Source of the DNA: Xestospongia bergquistia
Taxonomy: Eukaryota > Porifera > Demospongiae > Haplosclerida > Petrosiidae
Reading direction: 5' to 3'
Assembly (NCBI GenBank): GCA_963965975.1
Contig: OZ014411.1
Coordinates: 1,597,001 to 1,661,000 of the forward strand
Length of the DNA stretch: 64,000 bases
Below are positions 1 through 10,032 of the stretch, one piece after another. The translations under genes and the position numbers were made by a program. How positions within the stretch are numbered: position 1 is the first letter of the stretch; the number at the start of each line of letters is the position of its first letter. Below the pieces are notes generated by a model. It was not told the origin of the DNA, did no database searches, and saw nothing but the letters and a program-made list of their open reading frames with translations.

Positions 1-415
1 CCAGTAATGGCCGAAGACAATGACCATGTACATGAGCCAGTAATGGTCGGAGACAATGACCACATACATGAGCCAGTAATGGTTGAAGACAATGTTAACC
101 TACATGAGCCAGTAATGGTTGAAGACAATCACAACCTACATGAGCCAGTAATGGTACACGTACATGAGCCAGTAATGTTTGAAGACAATGTCAACCTACA
201 TGAACCAGTAATGGTTGAAGACAATGACCACGTACATGAGCCAGTAATGGTTGAAGACAATGACCACGTACATGAACCAGTAATGGTTGAAGACAATGAC
301 CACGTATATAAACCAATAATGGTTGAAGAGAATGACCTCATACATGAGCAAGTAATGGTACACGTACATGAGCCAGTAATGTTTGAAGACAATGTCAACC
401 TACATGAACCAGTAA
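1..415. repeat. 36-bp coding minisatellite
   Basis: Tandem units of about 36 bp run from the window edge. The core is GAAGACAATGACCACGTACA followed by TGAGCCAGTAATGGTT. Some units are shortened, for example where GTACACGTACATGAG follows GTAATG. All units keep the same reading frame, so each encodes 12 residues of the type EDNDHVHEPVMV. The array continues left of the window. Confidence 0.9.
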
Positions 416-462
416 TGATGGAAAACAATACTTTTCAGAAGATGGAACTCGTTGTTCGTTAG
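7..462 (+). CDS. Repeat-encoded acidic/His-rich ORF (151 aa), partial on the left
   Basis: An open frame of 151 codons consists almost entirely of a 12-residue repeat (EDNDHVHEPVMV and variants such as EDNVNLHEPVMV), followed by a short unique tail ending in MELVVR. I do not recognise a family. No signal peptide or membrane segment is visible. The first ATG lies inside the repeat, so the true start is probably outside the window. The stop codon overlaps the GTTAG target-site copy directly before the LTR of the neighbouring retroelement, so the insertion may have truncated the original gene. It could also be a chance ORF in a 36-bp satellite, since 36 is a multiple of three. Function unknown. 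Confidence 0.35.
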   Translation: MAEDNDHVHEPVMVGDNDHIHEPVMVEDNVNLHEPVMVEDNHNLHEPVMVHVHEPVMFEDNVNLHEPVMVEDNDHVHEPVMVEDNDHVHEPVMVEDNDHVYKPIMVEENDLIHEQVMVHVHEPVMFEDNVNLHEPVMMENNTFQKMELVVR

Positions 463-605
463 TGTAGTAACTCTATACATGCATTGTTTATTTAGTGATG
501 TAATGTGTTTTGTAATGATGTAATGTATTTTGATAGTTTCTCTATTTATGTAAGTCGAGTTATTGTTTTGTTAAGAATAATAAAGTTGTAACCGAAGTTA
601 TCACA
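463..605 (+). repeat. 5' LTR of Gypsy element
   Basis: Starts TGTAGTAAC and ends TTATCACA (TG...CA borders), 143 bp. It contains the AATAATAAAG stretch typical of the R-region poly(A) signal. Compared with the 3' LTR it carries a 7-bp difference near its start (CTCTATACATGC versus ACATGT) and a few substitutions. Confidence 0.9.
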
Positions 606-607
606 GT

Positions 608-618
608 TGGTGACGAGG
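608..618 (+). other. Primer-binding site, tRNA-Ser type
   Basis: TGGTGACGAGG lies 2 bp after the LTR end. The better-kept copy after the 3' LTR (4714-4724) is TGGCGACGAGG. That is the complement of a tRNA-Ser(GCU) 3' end (...CCUCGUCGCCA), judged from general knowledge of tRNA-Ser acceptor stems. Confidence 0.7.
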
Positions 619-634
619 TGAAAAATCACTCAAA

Positions 635-1340
635 ATGGCTCTTCATGGTTCTGTATCTCCATTTGATGCAAGTACAGAGGCTTGGTCACTTTATGTCGAA
701 CGGCTCAACCAGTATTTCAAACGCAAATGACGTGGTAGATGCCAACAAGAAGCGTGCTATATTTCTCTCTGCTTGTGGTCCGAAAACGTACAAACTTGTA
801 GGCAGCTTAGTAGACGATGCTCCTGATTCCATATCGTACAATGAACTGGTGAGACTAGTCAAAGAGTTTCATGATCCAAAACCGTCTGTTATCGTTCAGC
901 GGTATAAGCTCAATTCTCCAGTCAGGGCAATAGACAAATCGATCGGGACATACATTGCAGCGTTACGTCAATTAGCCGAGCACTGTGACTACGAAGACAC
1001 TCTTCAAGAGATAGGTTAGTCTGTGGTGTAAATCATGCAGGCATTCAAAAGAGATTACTCGCAGAAAAGGATCTCACATTCACAAAGGCTTTAGATATAG
1101 CTCAAGCCCTAGAAGCTGCTGAAAAGGGGACCTAAGATCTTACTATACAAGATACTACTCAAAATCGAGGTCAAGGACTTAATTACTCTTCTCAGGAACG
1201 TAACCAACGATCAAAATTTACTCCACCTCATACTAGTAAACCATGTCACAGATGTGGAGGTAAACACTCACCCACAATCTGTCGCTTTAAAGACTTCGAC
1301 TGTCATAATTGTAAAAGAAGGGGACATATTGCTAGGATGT
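635..1340 (+). pseudogene. Gypsy gag (matrix/capsid plus zinc knuckles), frameshifted
   Basis: Translation begins MALHGSVSPFDAS at 635. The frame is lost near 720, continues in another frame to a stop at 1017-1019, and a further in-frame TAA lies at 1133-1135. Near 1240-1340 there are two nucleic-acid-binding knuckles, CHRCGGKHSPTIC and CHNCKRRGHIARMC, the second matching CX2CX4HX4C. Gag would form the particle and bind RNA. The initiator region is repeated at 4741 after the second LTR. Broken by at least one frameshift and two stops. Confidence 0.85.
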
Positions 1341-2668
1341 GTCGAGTGAAGAGCAAACAAGACACCAAACACAAGAACTCTCAGAGAAATCACTTCGTAT
1401 TAAGCATTGCAGAGGAAAAAGTTACTCAAGAGTCCTCAGAGGAAGAGTCATATGCTATATTTATAGCAAGAGGTAGCTCATCAAACCAACTAATTATACA
1501 TGTGAAACTGAACAATGTTTTAGTACCAATGGAATTGGACACAGGTGCCTCTCTAACTGTTATTAACAAATCCTCTTACAACAAAATTGGTGCTGAAAGT
1601 GTTAGTCCTATTAAAGAGTCAAAGGTCAAGTACACTAGTGAGTGTATTCCCATACTAGGTACTATTAATGTACATGTACAGTATGGTGCACAAGAGGAGG
1701 GTCTGTCACTCCTTGTGGTTGATGGAGTTGGCCCAAATCTCATGGGCAGGGACTGGTTGGGTAAACTCAAAGTGGACCTAGCCACTATCCATAGTCTAGC
1801 ACCTCAGACAACATTAAATGAAGTCCTAGATAGACACTCCCCTGTACTCTCTGAAGGCTTAGGTTGCCTAAAAGGGGTCAAAGTTCAACTCAGAGTTGAT
1901 GACAAAGCTGTTCCTAGATTTTTCAAGCCTAGACCTGTTCGATTTTTATTAAGAAAGAAAGTAGAGACTGAACTAGTGAGATTAGTAACCATGGGTATAA
2001 TATCACCTATAGAGTTCTCTAAATGGGCAGCCCCTATAGTACCAGTACTAAAACAAGATGGCTCAGTTAGAATTTGTGGGGACTTTAAAGTCACCATTAT
2101 TCAAGTGTCACAAATTGATTCATACCCTCTCTCCAGAGTAGAAGAATTATTTTCCAGGTTGTCCGGGGGAAAGTATTTCTCAAAGTTAGACCTCTCGAAA
2201 GCATACCTCCAGGTTCAAATTGATGAAGACTCACGACAATATGTAACTATAAACACCCACAAGGGTTTATTTAGATATAATCGATTGCCATTTGGTATAG
2301 CAGCTGCACCTGCCATTTTTCAAAGCTGCATGGAGAGCCTATTACAAAGTTGTCAAGGAGTCTCAGTATACCTGGATGATATTTTAGTCACTGGGTCTAC
2401 AGAAGCAGACCATTTGCAAAATCTTGATGTTGTTTTAAGTAAGCTTTCAGCTGCAGGCTTACATTTGAAAAGGTCTAAATGTTTCTTTCTAAAACCAAGC
2501 GTGGAGTATCTTGGTCACATCATTGATGAAAGGGGACTCCACCTCACAACAGAAAAAGTTAAAGCTATTCAGGAAGCCCCAAAACCTAAGAATGTGGTAG
2601 TGCTAGATCATTTTTGGGCATTATCAATTACTATAGTCGGTTTTTACCTAACCTTGCAGCTCAGTTAA
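1341..2668 (+). pseudogene. Gypsy pol: protease and reverse transcriptase
   Basis: The frame is open from 1136 to 2668 and fused to the zinc-knuckle end of gag. Protease: LDTGAS near 1535 and the flap-end motif LMGRDWLG near 1740. Reverse transcriptase: an AAPIVPVLKQDGSVRIC segment, FSKLDLSKAYLQ near 2175, LPFGIAAAPAIFQ near 2285 and the catalytic YLDDILVTG near 2370. The tail after about 2600 is out of frame with the expected connection to RNase H, so a frameshift lies there. The RT core itself looks complete. Confidence 0.92.
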
Positions 2669-2689
2669 CACCTTTGTATGACTTATTAC

Positions 2690-3242
2690 GCAAGCAGTCA
2701 TGATGGTCCTGGACTACTAAGCAAGATACAGCATTATAGATAGCGAAGAATGCGTTACAAAAACACTCATCGCTTGTTCACTATGATGATTCAAAACCTT
2801 TAGTACTGACTTGTGATGCGTCACCTTATGGGATAGGTGCAATCCTATCACACACAATGGAAGATGGCACTGATCGTCAGCTTCACGAACTTTAACTGTC
2901 GCTGAAAAGAAATATTCTCAGTTAGAAAAAGAAGGATTGGCCATTGTTTTTGGTATTAAGAAATTTCATAACTATCTGTTTGGCAGACATTTCACTATTG
3001 AGTCTGACCATAAACCCTTATCATTTTTGTTTAGTGAGAATAAGCAAATTCCTCAAATGGCTTCATCTAGAATACAGAGATGGGTGCTTACCTTAAGCGC
3101 CTGCCACTACTCTATTCGCTACAAATCTGGAAAGGACCTTAGCAATGCTTGTGCTCAGTCAGTTACAACCACCTCTGACTGTCTTCCAGGTGATCTTATT
3201 AATTTGTTAACCCATCTGTCAACTACAACATCTGTGCTATAA
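2690..3242 (+). pseudogene. Gypsy pol: RNase H region
   Basis: After the frameshift near 2600 the RNase H-like segment is recognisable in pieces: LTCDASPYGIGAIL near 2810, a shifted LTVAEKKYSQLEKEGLA segment near 2895, and the open stretch 2937-3242 with FTIESDHKPL. Stops at about 2701 and frame changes near 2885 make it non-functional. RNase H removes the RNA strand during reverse transcription. Confidence 0.85.
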
Positions 3243-3379
3243 ACATCAAGGAACTAACAGATAAGGATGCAGTGCTGTCAAGGGTCCGCTGATATATCCA
3301 GTCTGGATGGCCAGTTAGCATTAATGAGGAAGAGATGCGACCATTTTTCTCTAGATGAAATGAATTAAGTGTTCTTCAT

Positions 3380-4501
3380 GGCTGTGTGCTATGGGGTTCA
3401 TGTATACTCGTACCTAAACCATGTCGAAATGACGTGTTGAAAGAACTACATCAAGCTCATCCAGGCTCAAATAAAATGAAGGCATTAGCTTGATCATATG
3501 TTTGGTGGCCAAAGATGGATAGTGAGATTAAAGCCATGGTGAAAGACTGTACTGTTTGTCAAGGCTCACAACCTTTGCCCTCGGTAGCACCCTTGCATCC
3601 CTGGGAGTGGCCTACTCAGCCCTGGATTTGACTGCACTTAGATTTTGCAGGACCATTTATGGGACACATGTTTTTGATATTAGTCGATGCTCACTCGAAA
3701 TGGATAGAAGCCCATATTATGCAGTCAATAACATCAGCCAAAACTATTGAGAAACTTCTAATCATATTTTCAACTCATGGACTACCTCACAAAGTTGTGA
3801 CAGATAACGGCCCTTCATTTATCAGTCAGGAATTTAAGGAATTTATGGAAGCAAATGGCATCAAACATGTGACTACAGCTCCATATCATCCCTCTTCAAA
3901 TGAGCTAGTAGAGAGGGCGGTACAAACTGTTAAGCAAAGACTAAAGTGTACTGAAGGAAAAACCATTCAATATAAACTCTCTAAATTTTTGTTTAAGTAC
4001 CAGATTATGCCACATACAACCACTGGTGTTTCACCAGCAGAATTATTGATTAATCGACAACCTAGATGTTGTTTTGATTTCCTATTTCCTGACGTTAGTG
4101 GGAGGGTTGAAATATCTCAGTGGAAACAAAAGGAAAACCACGATAACAGTAAAACATTGAGAATGTTTGCACAAGGAGATAAAATTTTGGCTAAAAATTT
4201 CAGATCATCTAATCCTAAGTGGCTTAGTGGGGAAATTATCCGATCAACTGGTCCTTTATCCTATCTCATAAAATTGTCTAATGGTGTTGAAACTCGCCAT
4301 CATGTTGTCCATATTCGTAAGACAAAATCTTTATCATCTTTACCTAATAATGTTGATCAACACCAGGACGCACATATGGAACCTGAAGTATATGACTCTG
4401 TACCATTCAGTATTGTAGAATCATCTGCCACACCATCAGAACCCACGCCTCACCATGGGGAACGCTCAACTGGAAGTCATTCTGAAGGACTGTTGCACTG
4501 A
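3380..4501 (+). pseudogene. Gypsy pol: integrase
   Basis: The N-terminal zinc-binding part includes LHQAHPGSNKM and CTVCQG (HHCC arrangement) near 3450-3560, interrupted by stops. The core has the first Asp in LVDAHSKWIEAH, the second Asp in VTDNGPSFISQEF (near 3800) and the Glu in NELVERAVQTVK (near 3900), which is the D-D-E triad. A C-terminal chromo/SH3-like tail follows, ending at 4501. The core from about 3659 onward is one open frame. The 5' part has lost its frame. Confidence 0.92.
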
Positions 4502-4561
4502 TCAACTCGAATATGTAATCCACCTGACTGTTTTAATCACCCTATCATATACTGAAGAAGC

Positions 4562-4575
4562 TAAAGGTGGAAGAA
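4562..4575 (+). other. Polypurine tract of Gypsy element
   Basis: TAAAGGTGGAAGAA lies directly before TGTAG of the 3' LTR, the expected place for plus-strand priming. The mirror form of this block marks the element's end in the minus-strand remnants downstream of the CD225 genes. Confidence 0.8.
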
Positions 4576-4711
4576 TGTAGTAACATGTATTGTTTATTTA
4601 GTGATGTAATGTGTTTTGTAATGATGTAATGTGTTTTGATAGTTTCTCTATTTATGTAAGTTGAGTTATTGTTTTGTTAAGAATAATAAAGTTATAACCG
4701 AAGTTATCACA
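4576..4711 (+). repeat. 3' LTR of Gypsy element
   Basis: 136 bp, TGTAGTAACATG to TTATCACA. Nearly identical to 463-605 apart from the short indel near the start and a few substitutions. Followed by GT and a primer site (TGGCGACGAGG), not by host DNA. Confidence 0.9.
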
Positions 4712-4840
4712 GTTGGCGACGAGGTGAAAAATCACTCATAATGGCTCTTCATGGTTCTGTATCTCCATTCGATGCAAGTACAGAGACTTGGTCACTTTAT
4801 GTCAAATGGCTCAACCAGTATTTCAACAGAAGTTATCACA
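4712..4840 (+). mobile_element. Second, internally deleted Gypsy unit in tandem
   Basis: After the 3' LTR the primer site and the first codons of gag (MALHGSVSPFD) are repeated up to about 4828. The sequence then passes directly into AGTTATCACA, the last bases of an LTR. This reads as LTR-internal-LTR-(deleted internal)-(deleted LTR). The right flank is GTTAG, matching the left flank of the first LTR. Confidence 0.75.
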
Positions 4841-4845
4841 GTTAG

Positions 4846-6490
4846 AATGACAATGCAATTGTGTTAATTAAGGTGCAATGTTTATTAATTTTATGTAGCA
4901 ATACATGCATACCTCTTTTTTTATTGATATAGTTAATAACGTTGTGTTTGTCTAACAACCATTGTTATGATTCATATGGAATATTGTTCATAAATATATT
5001 TTGAGAACAAGTACTATAGTTAAACATGCATGGTATATATGTTTATTACTATTTGCAAGTATAGTATAAATATCATTTCTTATTTTTATTTATAAAAACA
5101 TATTTCTAATTAAGCTTAAATAATTGAACAACATATGACTGACTTCAAGTTACTAACAATAATAAAATTAGCCTATTCATATGTTTATTGCTTTATCAAT
5201 GAGTTTTCTTGACCTACATTGAAGCTACAGAAACTAAAGCAAAGTCAATGGAACTGATTTACATGAGACAAGGAACAAAAGGAGATAGATTTAACAATGA
5301 TAATTAAAAAAGTAACATAGTTATAAGGAGTGACATTCTGTCATTGGAATCACACGGACCTTGTGCGTGGGAGGGAGCGTGTGAAATTATGTATTTGTTT
5401 TCGCTAACTTCATTAATGTTGTATATACTAGCTCATTGTCGGGTGTTTCCTTGTCAAATTACTGTGTAACTTTGTGGTCTTCCAGTTGTTATGTTTAAGC
5501 CAATTCAAAGTAAGTTTTATTTTGTGTTGTTGGTGAACTAATAATAATAATCATATTTTGGAATGAGTGCAAACAAAAGATCTCTACTTCCATTTGGGTC
5601 GTCTAGGTTCATCCACTCACATTTTTTGGCTATTATCCATTTCTACTGCAACATCTATTATTCTCTGTGAGAAAATATTCTCAATAGTATTATCAAGATT
5701 GCAGTATACACCTCTGTTATGTTAGAATGAATGACGACTCCTATTGTAATACTTTTCAACTGTTCAATAAGCAAATGAGTTACAAATATATTATAATCAC
5801 TTTTATTCATAATACAATATAGACACATACTATATAGTACTTTACTCTACTTACTTCAGGAAAACAGCCAAACAATATAAACAGATGTAGGAAAATGCAC
5901 TGGCAGATCTAGGGAGGTGCCTAGAGTGCACAGCAATCCTCTTTTATTCTATAATAATATTCATGGTCAATAATTCAAGTCACACCCTGTAGTAATAATA
6001 AAATTATTTTCATATATATTCTTACAAAGCTATACCTCATTTAAGTCACGTGTAGTAAATAATATTGTGAATATGGCATAATATTATTTTATAAAATATT
6101 AATAATATTATTAATTAATAATATTAATTTATAGAAAAATAATGAAATATACAATAATATATCCAGAAAAGGATGAAGGAACCAACCACTCATTTTCCTC
6201 CACTAATCAAGAGCCATAAGGTATCTAAAAAACCTGAGAGGGTGTTAGATTGATGTCACAAATCAAAAATGAATGTAAGGCAGTCCTTTGATAAAGAGAA
6301 AAGGAAGCTCAATTAAAAGAGAGAGGACTGTAAAAATACATCAGAGGCTACATGTGTACCAGTAAGATGTGTGCATAGCATTTGTAATGAATATATTACT
6401 CAAGAGGGTAAATTAATGACTACTTGGTCAAAGGTATTGAGCTAAAAAATTGGCTTAAGATGATAGGTAATCTACTCAATTCAAATTTTT
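4846..6490. other. AT-rich non-coding stretch
   Basis: No ORF or RNA gene that I can support. The stretch is rich in A/T runs such as the ATTAATAATATT blocks near 6090-6140. Confidence 0.6.
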
Positions 6491-6496
6491 GATGAG

Positions 6497-6703
6497 GTTA
6501 GCTATATAGGTCCTTGTTAAGTAGAGTAATTAATCGTGTTCAGACATTCTGTTAAAGTCTATAATAAAAGTAAGAAGATTCATTAATTTACATGTACATT
6601 TATTAGTAGAATAGAGGGTATTATATGAATATTTTTAAAAACGAAGTGCAACATTCTAAAGCAATGATAACAATGTCACTTAACAAGGACCTATATAGCT
6701 AAC
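6497..6703. repeat. Inverted-repeat element (possible MITE)
   Basis: GTTAGCTATATAGGTCCTTG... at 6497-6521 is repeated as its exact reverse complement at 6679-6703 (25 bp, 26 with the next base pair). The 157 bp between the arms are AT-rich without coding capacity. No clear target duplication flanks the arms, so the true element ends may lie elsewhere. Confidence 0.7.
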
Positions 6704-7039
6704 TCCACATATGAGTTCTTTTTAAAACCATTTTGAAAGTGATAGTTTAGCATTTTATGTAGTGTAAACATGTAATTTGAACTATGAGTGGTTTATTAGA
6801 AGAGTGTTAAAGAATTAATAGGATTAGTATTGTTTATTCTTGACCTTTAAAATATGATTTTTATTCTATCGAATCGTTATATAATTAGATTTATAGTGAT
6901 ACACAGTCGCGCCTCACAAGAACACGAAGACAAAATCTCCACTACATATGAAATGAAAGTAAACTAGACGTGAAAGCAAGTGTGTTGTAGGCCAGCCTTC
7001 TGCAGACCTCTGAGATGATTACTAGCATACTCTTTGAAT

Positions 7040-7415
7040 ATCTGAAGTTACTGCTTGCGATGACTTGCTTAGACTTCCCACAGATCTCGAATCTCGTACG
7101 TCTGGTTTGAAGTGATGGCGAAGCTCCAGCCAGGACTACCTCATCTTCGGACGAGGGTTACTAACACACGGATCTTATTTGTCTAAGAATAAAATTAAAA
7201 TTTAATAATGTTAAACATTTCATTCCATAAGACAATAGATAGTACGTTTACTTTTAGTTTCCACAAAATAATTTTGTTGCATAAAAGTATATGGTCCTAG
7301 AATGAATAAATCAACTATACAGTTTTAATGGTGACATGTCAACTAAGAAATATTAGAATCAATACATTACGTCCACAACCTGATTTGTTTGTTAACCTTC
7401 ACCATGCATATATTT
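7040..7415. repeat. Dispersed repeat, copy 1
   Basis: The segment containing CTGGTTTGAAGTG, TACCTCATCTTCGGAC and then TTTGTCTAAGAAT, CATTCCATAAGACAATA and GGTGACATGTCAA recurs at 49930-50665 in the same order. Here it lies upstream of the hAT transposase remnant, so both copies may be ends of related DNA transposons. Confidence 0.75.
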
Positions 7416-7689
7416 GTGCACATTAATTGATAGTAGACCAACGAATACGTTCTACAGAAGTACAGAATTATTGAGAAGACATGGAAATCTGAAGGTGAAT
7501 ATATAAATATATTAAGATGTTCAGAGGCTTGTTTCTTTTCAGTATTGGGATATGAATTTTCTGAAAACTCTAGTCAATAGCAGTTAAGTTTAGTCTTGAG
7601 ATTTGAATGAAGAATGTTTGCTATTGTTAAGTCAACAGCAGAGTCAGTTGGTGTTAATAATTAATGATTCATTTATCATTCTTTATATA

Positions 7690-8270
7690 TTTTTATGTAG
7701 TAGACAGCAAAACAGAGATAACACTCCACCAGAAACTCTTCAGCAATATTACAAAAGATTGATCACTATCCCATTCCTGGATCGTATGCTCACACAGCTT
7801 GGAGAAATGTTTCCAAAGGAAGATCAGGAAATAGTCATGGGCCTGAGTTTAGTGATATTAACATTTAATAAAATATCCTAAATAGAAGCAAACTGTTATG
7901 ACAATGGTAAAATTGTATGAAGCTGATCTTCTACCTCCTCACAATATGGAGAGAGAGCTGTTAAGTTGGCAAACTAAGTGTAAAACTATGCTGATGATCT
8001 CCCCAAGACGACAGAACTTATATATTGCTACAGCAAATTAGTTATTTTTTCCAAATATTCGTACACTCTTGATAATTACCTGCACCATCCCAGTAACAAT
8101 TTGCTCTAGTGAAAGAAGTATATGCTCTTTGAGAAGAGTTAAATCTTGGCTTCGTTTAACGATGTCACAAGAGTGACAAAAAAGCTACTTCTCACGAGTA
8201 TTCATTAGGGCATGGACGTAGACTGTTAGGCAATTATTGACTCCTTTTCTATAAGGCATCCTAGGAGATG
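7690..8270 (+). pseudogene. hAT-family transposase remnant
   Basis: The translated segment TLQQYYKRLITIPFLDRML (in the frame open at 7603-7881) resembles the region before the hAT dimerisation domain of ZMYM/THAP-like hAT transposases. Further on (about 8040-8250), in other frames, FFPNIRTLLIITCTIPVT and CSSERSICSLRRVKSWLR match the hAT C-terminal dimerisation domain. The normal pattern there is a conserved SERxFSxLRRIKT-like block. Several stops and frameshifts separate the pieces. No N-terminal half is present. Dead element. Confidence 0.75.
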
Positions 8271-8860
8271 AAGATTGTAATATTCTTAATAATGGTGACT
8301 ATAATTTTTAAATTGTACTTAATGATATCACTTTTCTCTCTCGTGATTAAAAGGGCGTGTCGATGAATAATAAATATGAATATTAAATTTATGAATTTAT
8401 TAGCCTTAATTTTCAGCTGCCCTTTGAACGTGGTCTCGAAGAATCTGGTTATGCAAGGCTTAGTGATTAATTTCGTCTCCAGGTTATATTTATACGGTGT
8501 TATAAAAGTCTTATTTATTTTTATCCATTCCTTTTTGATCATGCATTAATGAGAAGCTCAAATATGAACTAATTAGTTGTATAATAAATATTTAATGACA
8601 CTGTTTATATATATAAATGGATACAAGTAAATACATTGGATAGATAATTTGACATAACTTCAGCTGGGTCAGGCAGCACTAGTAAACAACATTTGTACTA
8701 AGCTAATTATATTGAAAAATTTATATACGAAATAAAACACACGCACACACATATATATATATCTAAGAAATTTAAACGAAAAAAAATCCGACTTAACAAA
8801 ACACAATATATCACTACATAGTTATATAGCTTGTTCTGCTACATTATTAACTTCACAGCA
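8271..8860. other. Non-coding stretch with small microsatellite
   Basis: No supportable gene. A short CA/TA-rich microsatellite (ACACGCACACACATATATAT) lies near 8739-8761. The right part is probably 3' flanking DNA of the minus-strand gene that ends at 8862. Confidence 0.5.
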
Positions 8861-8861
8861 T

Positions 8862-9584
8862 TCAGATGGAGACCACAAGAATTACAGTAATCATGACAGA
8901 GAACATGGCAGGAGCAATATCATAACTAGATGATATAGCTGACTGACAAGGATCGGCAACATTAATACCACAGGAACTGACATCACTCCCCAAATATGGT
9001 GAAGTACAACATCCCATGTTTGTATTGAAGTTTGACACATATTGCTTACATGTTGAACTTGCTCTAGTACAATTAATCCCAGAATTAGTGAATGGACAAC
9101 CATTGGTTAAAACATTGATGAAATTACGATTGTTAGCATAGCGGCGCAAATAAAGAACTTCACAAAAGTCATTGTTATGCTTTCCACATGCTCCATTTCT
9201 TAAAAGATTAGTTAAATAAGTCAAATAGTCTCCTGTATAAGTGCAACGATAATAACTTATTATAGGGTCAATGCATTTGGGAACACAAAACTGGCTGTAT
9301 GCATTGTTGAGAGCAGCAAGATCATTCACAGATGGAACACTGGATATATTACCAGCTAATAGAGTAATATTGCATTCTGTTGGGTAGTTGTCTAAAATGG
9401 AAAAACATGACTGACGAAGCGTTACTGATAAACTTCTTTTATTGTTGATATTTCGGTAAATGCTTTTGTGAATGAATTCAACTGGATCTTTTGATTGCGT
9501 AATCTTTGCATCAATAACTCCATTTGAAATAATGATCAGGAACCCGACAAGTAACAGACAACAATTGCAGAACGACGTTGCCAT
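8862..9584 (-). CDS. Secreted cysteine-rich protein, probably GPI-anchored (240 aa)
   Basis: A single-exon minus-strand frame starts MATSFCNCCLLLVGF. Residues 1 to about 26 form a signal peptide (hydrophobic core LLLVGFLIII, likely cleavage near VIDA). The mature part has about 14 cysteines, including CNITLL, FCVPKC, CTYTGDY, GACGKHNNDFC, GCPFTN and MGCCTSPYLG, and possible N-glycosylation sites such as CNIT, GNIS and NCTR. The last 20 or so residues (APAMFSVMITVILVVSI) are hydrophobic and end the protein, after a run of small residues (SAISSS), as in a GPI-anchor signal. I recognise no named domain. A TATA-like box lies at 9661-9670 and a palindrome covers the likely transcription start. A truncated paralogue lies just upstream at 9895-10032. 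Function unknown, likely a cell-surface or extracellular protein. Confidence 0.8.
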   Translation of the reverse strand: MATSFCNCCLLLVGFLIIISNGVIDAKITQSKDPVEFIHKSIYRNINNKRSLSVTLRQSCFSILDNYPTECNITLLAGNISSVPSVNDLAALNNAYSQFCVPKCIDPIISYYRCTYTGDYLTYLTNLLRNGACGKHNNDFCEVLYLRRYANNRNFINVLTNGCPFTNSGINCTRASSTCKQYVSNFNTNMGCCTSPYLGSDVSSCGINVADPCQSAISSSYDIAPAMFSVMITVILVVSI

Positions 9585-9615
9585 TCTTGATTTCGTGCTA
9601 CGTATAATATTCGAT

Positions 9616-9647
9616 GATTAAAGCATACAGCGCTGTATGCTTTAATC
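9616..9647. promoter_or_regulatory. Perfect 32-bp palindrome at predicted transcription start
   Basis: GATTAAAGCATACAGC at 9616-9631 is followed immediately by its exact reverse complement at 9632-9647. It lies 32 bp upstream of the ATG of the minus-strand gene (9584) and about 20-45 bp downstream of its TATA-like box, so it would sit at the start of the 5' UTR. It could fold as a loopless hairpin/cruciform or bind a dimeric factor. The duplicated promoter at 10060-10090 lacks it. Confidence 0.8.
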
Positions 9648-9660
9648 TTGTCTAGCGTCT

Positions 9661-9670
9661 CTTTATATAA
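9661..9670 (-). promoter_or_regulatory. TATA-like box
   Basis: On the minus strand the sequence is TTATATAAAG, about 80 bp upstream of the ATG at 9584. The paralogous upstream region keeps the same motif at about 10096-10104, at a similar distance from its own ATG (10032). Confidence 0.6.
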
Positions 9671-9894
9671 AAAAATATGTAATGTAATAAGTCAACCTTG
9701 CGTAAAGTAATTTTACTGAGTGTCTTTTTGGAAAAACAGATTGTTATGTTAATTTATATTACTCATTGGAGATCTTACACATAATAATATGTTTCCCAAA
9801 TGAATAACTATACTCTTATTAGTTTTGTTGGCGACACACAGTCTTTTAAGAAAAATATACACTTTATTATAATATGTATATATGTGTCATTCTG

Positions 9895-10032
9895 TTAAGG
9901 GTAATAAACTTTGATCTTGATGAATTCAACTGAAACTCTTGATTGCGTAGTCTTTGCATCAATAACTCCATTTGAAATAATGATCAGAAAGCCGACAAGT
10001 AACAGATAGCATTTATAGATTGAAGTTGACAT
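9895..10032 (-). pseudogene. Truncated paralogue of the Cys-rich secreted protein
   Basis: Starts MSTSIYKCYLLLVGF and shares the signal peptide LLLVGFLIIISNGVIDAK with the downstream gene, then FIKIKVYY and a stop. All cysteine-rich mature sequence is missing. The start is chosen by alignment with the intact paralogue; an upstream ATG at 10146 in the same frame is unlikely to be used. Confidence 0.75.

Larger units (their letters stand above)
463..4840 (+). mobile_element. Ty3/Gypsy LTR retrotransposon, decayed, with an extra partial tandem unit
   Basis: The order is LTR (463-605), primer site, gag with two zinc knuckles, aspartic protease, reverse transcriptase, RNase H, integrase, polypurine tract and second LTR (4576-4711). 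That protease-RT-RH-integrase order defines Ty3/Gypsy. After the second LTR the sequence starts the internal region again (4712-4828) and then jumps to a last LTR end (about 4829-4840). GTTAG occurs immediately before the first LTR (458-462) and immediately after the last LTR end (4841-4845), which fits a 5-bp target duplication around the whole dimer-like structure. Stops and frameshifts in gag, pol and integrase show it is inactive. The same family left minus-strand remnants in the CD225 array. Confidence 0.9.

Noticed and set aside
1..415. 36-bp periodic array considered as a CRISPR array
   Set aside because: Units are contiguous without variable spacers and the sequence is eukaryotic.
129..428. 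Minus-strand 99-aa ORF in the 36-bp repeat
   Set aside because: Mirror frame of the minisatellite; Ser/Thr/Cys composition is a by-product of the repeat.
6090..6140. TAATATT palindromic runs considered as an origin or matrix-attachment site
   Set aside because: Low-complexity AT sequence, not distinguishable from background here.
8261..8542. Minus-strand 93-aa ORF
   Set aside because: Lys/Ile-rich low-complexity translation of AT-rich DNA next to the hAT remnant; no family resemblance.
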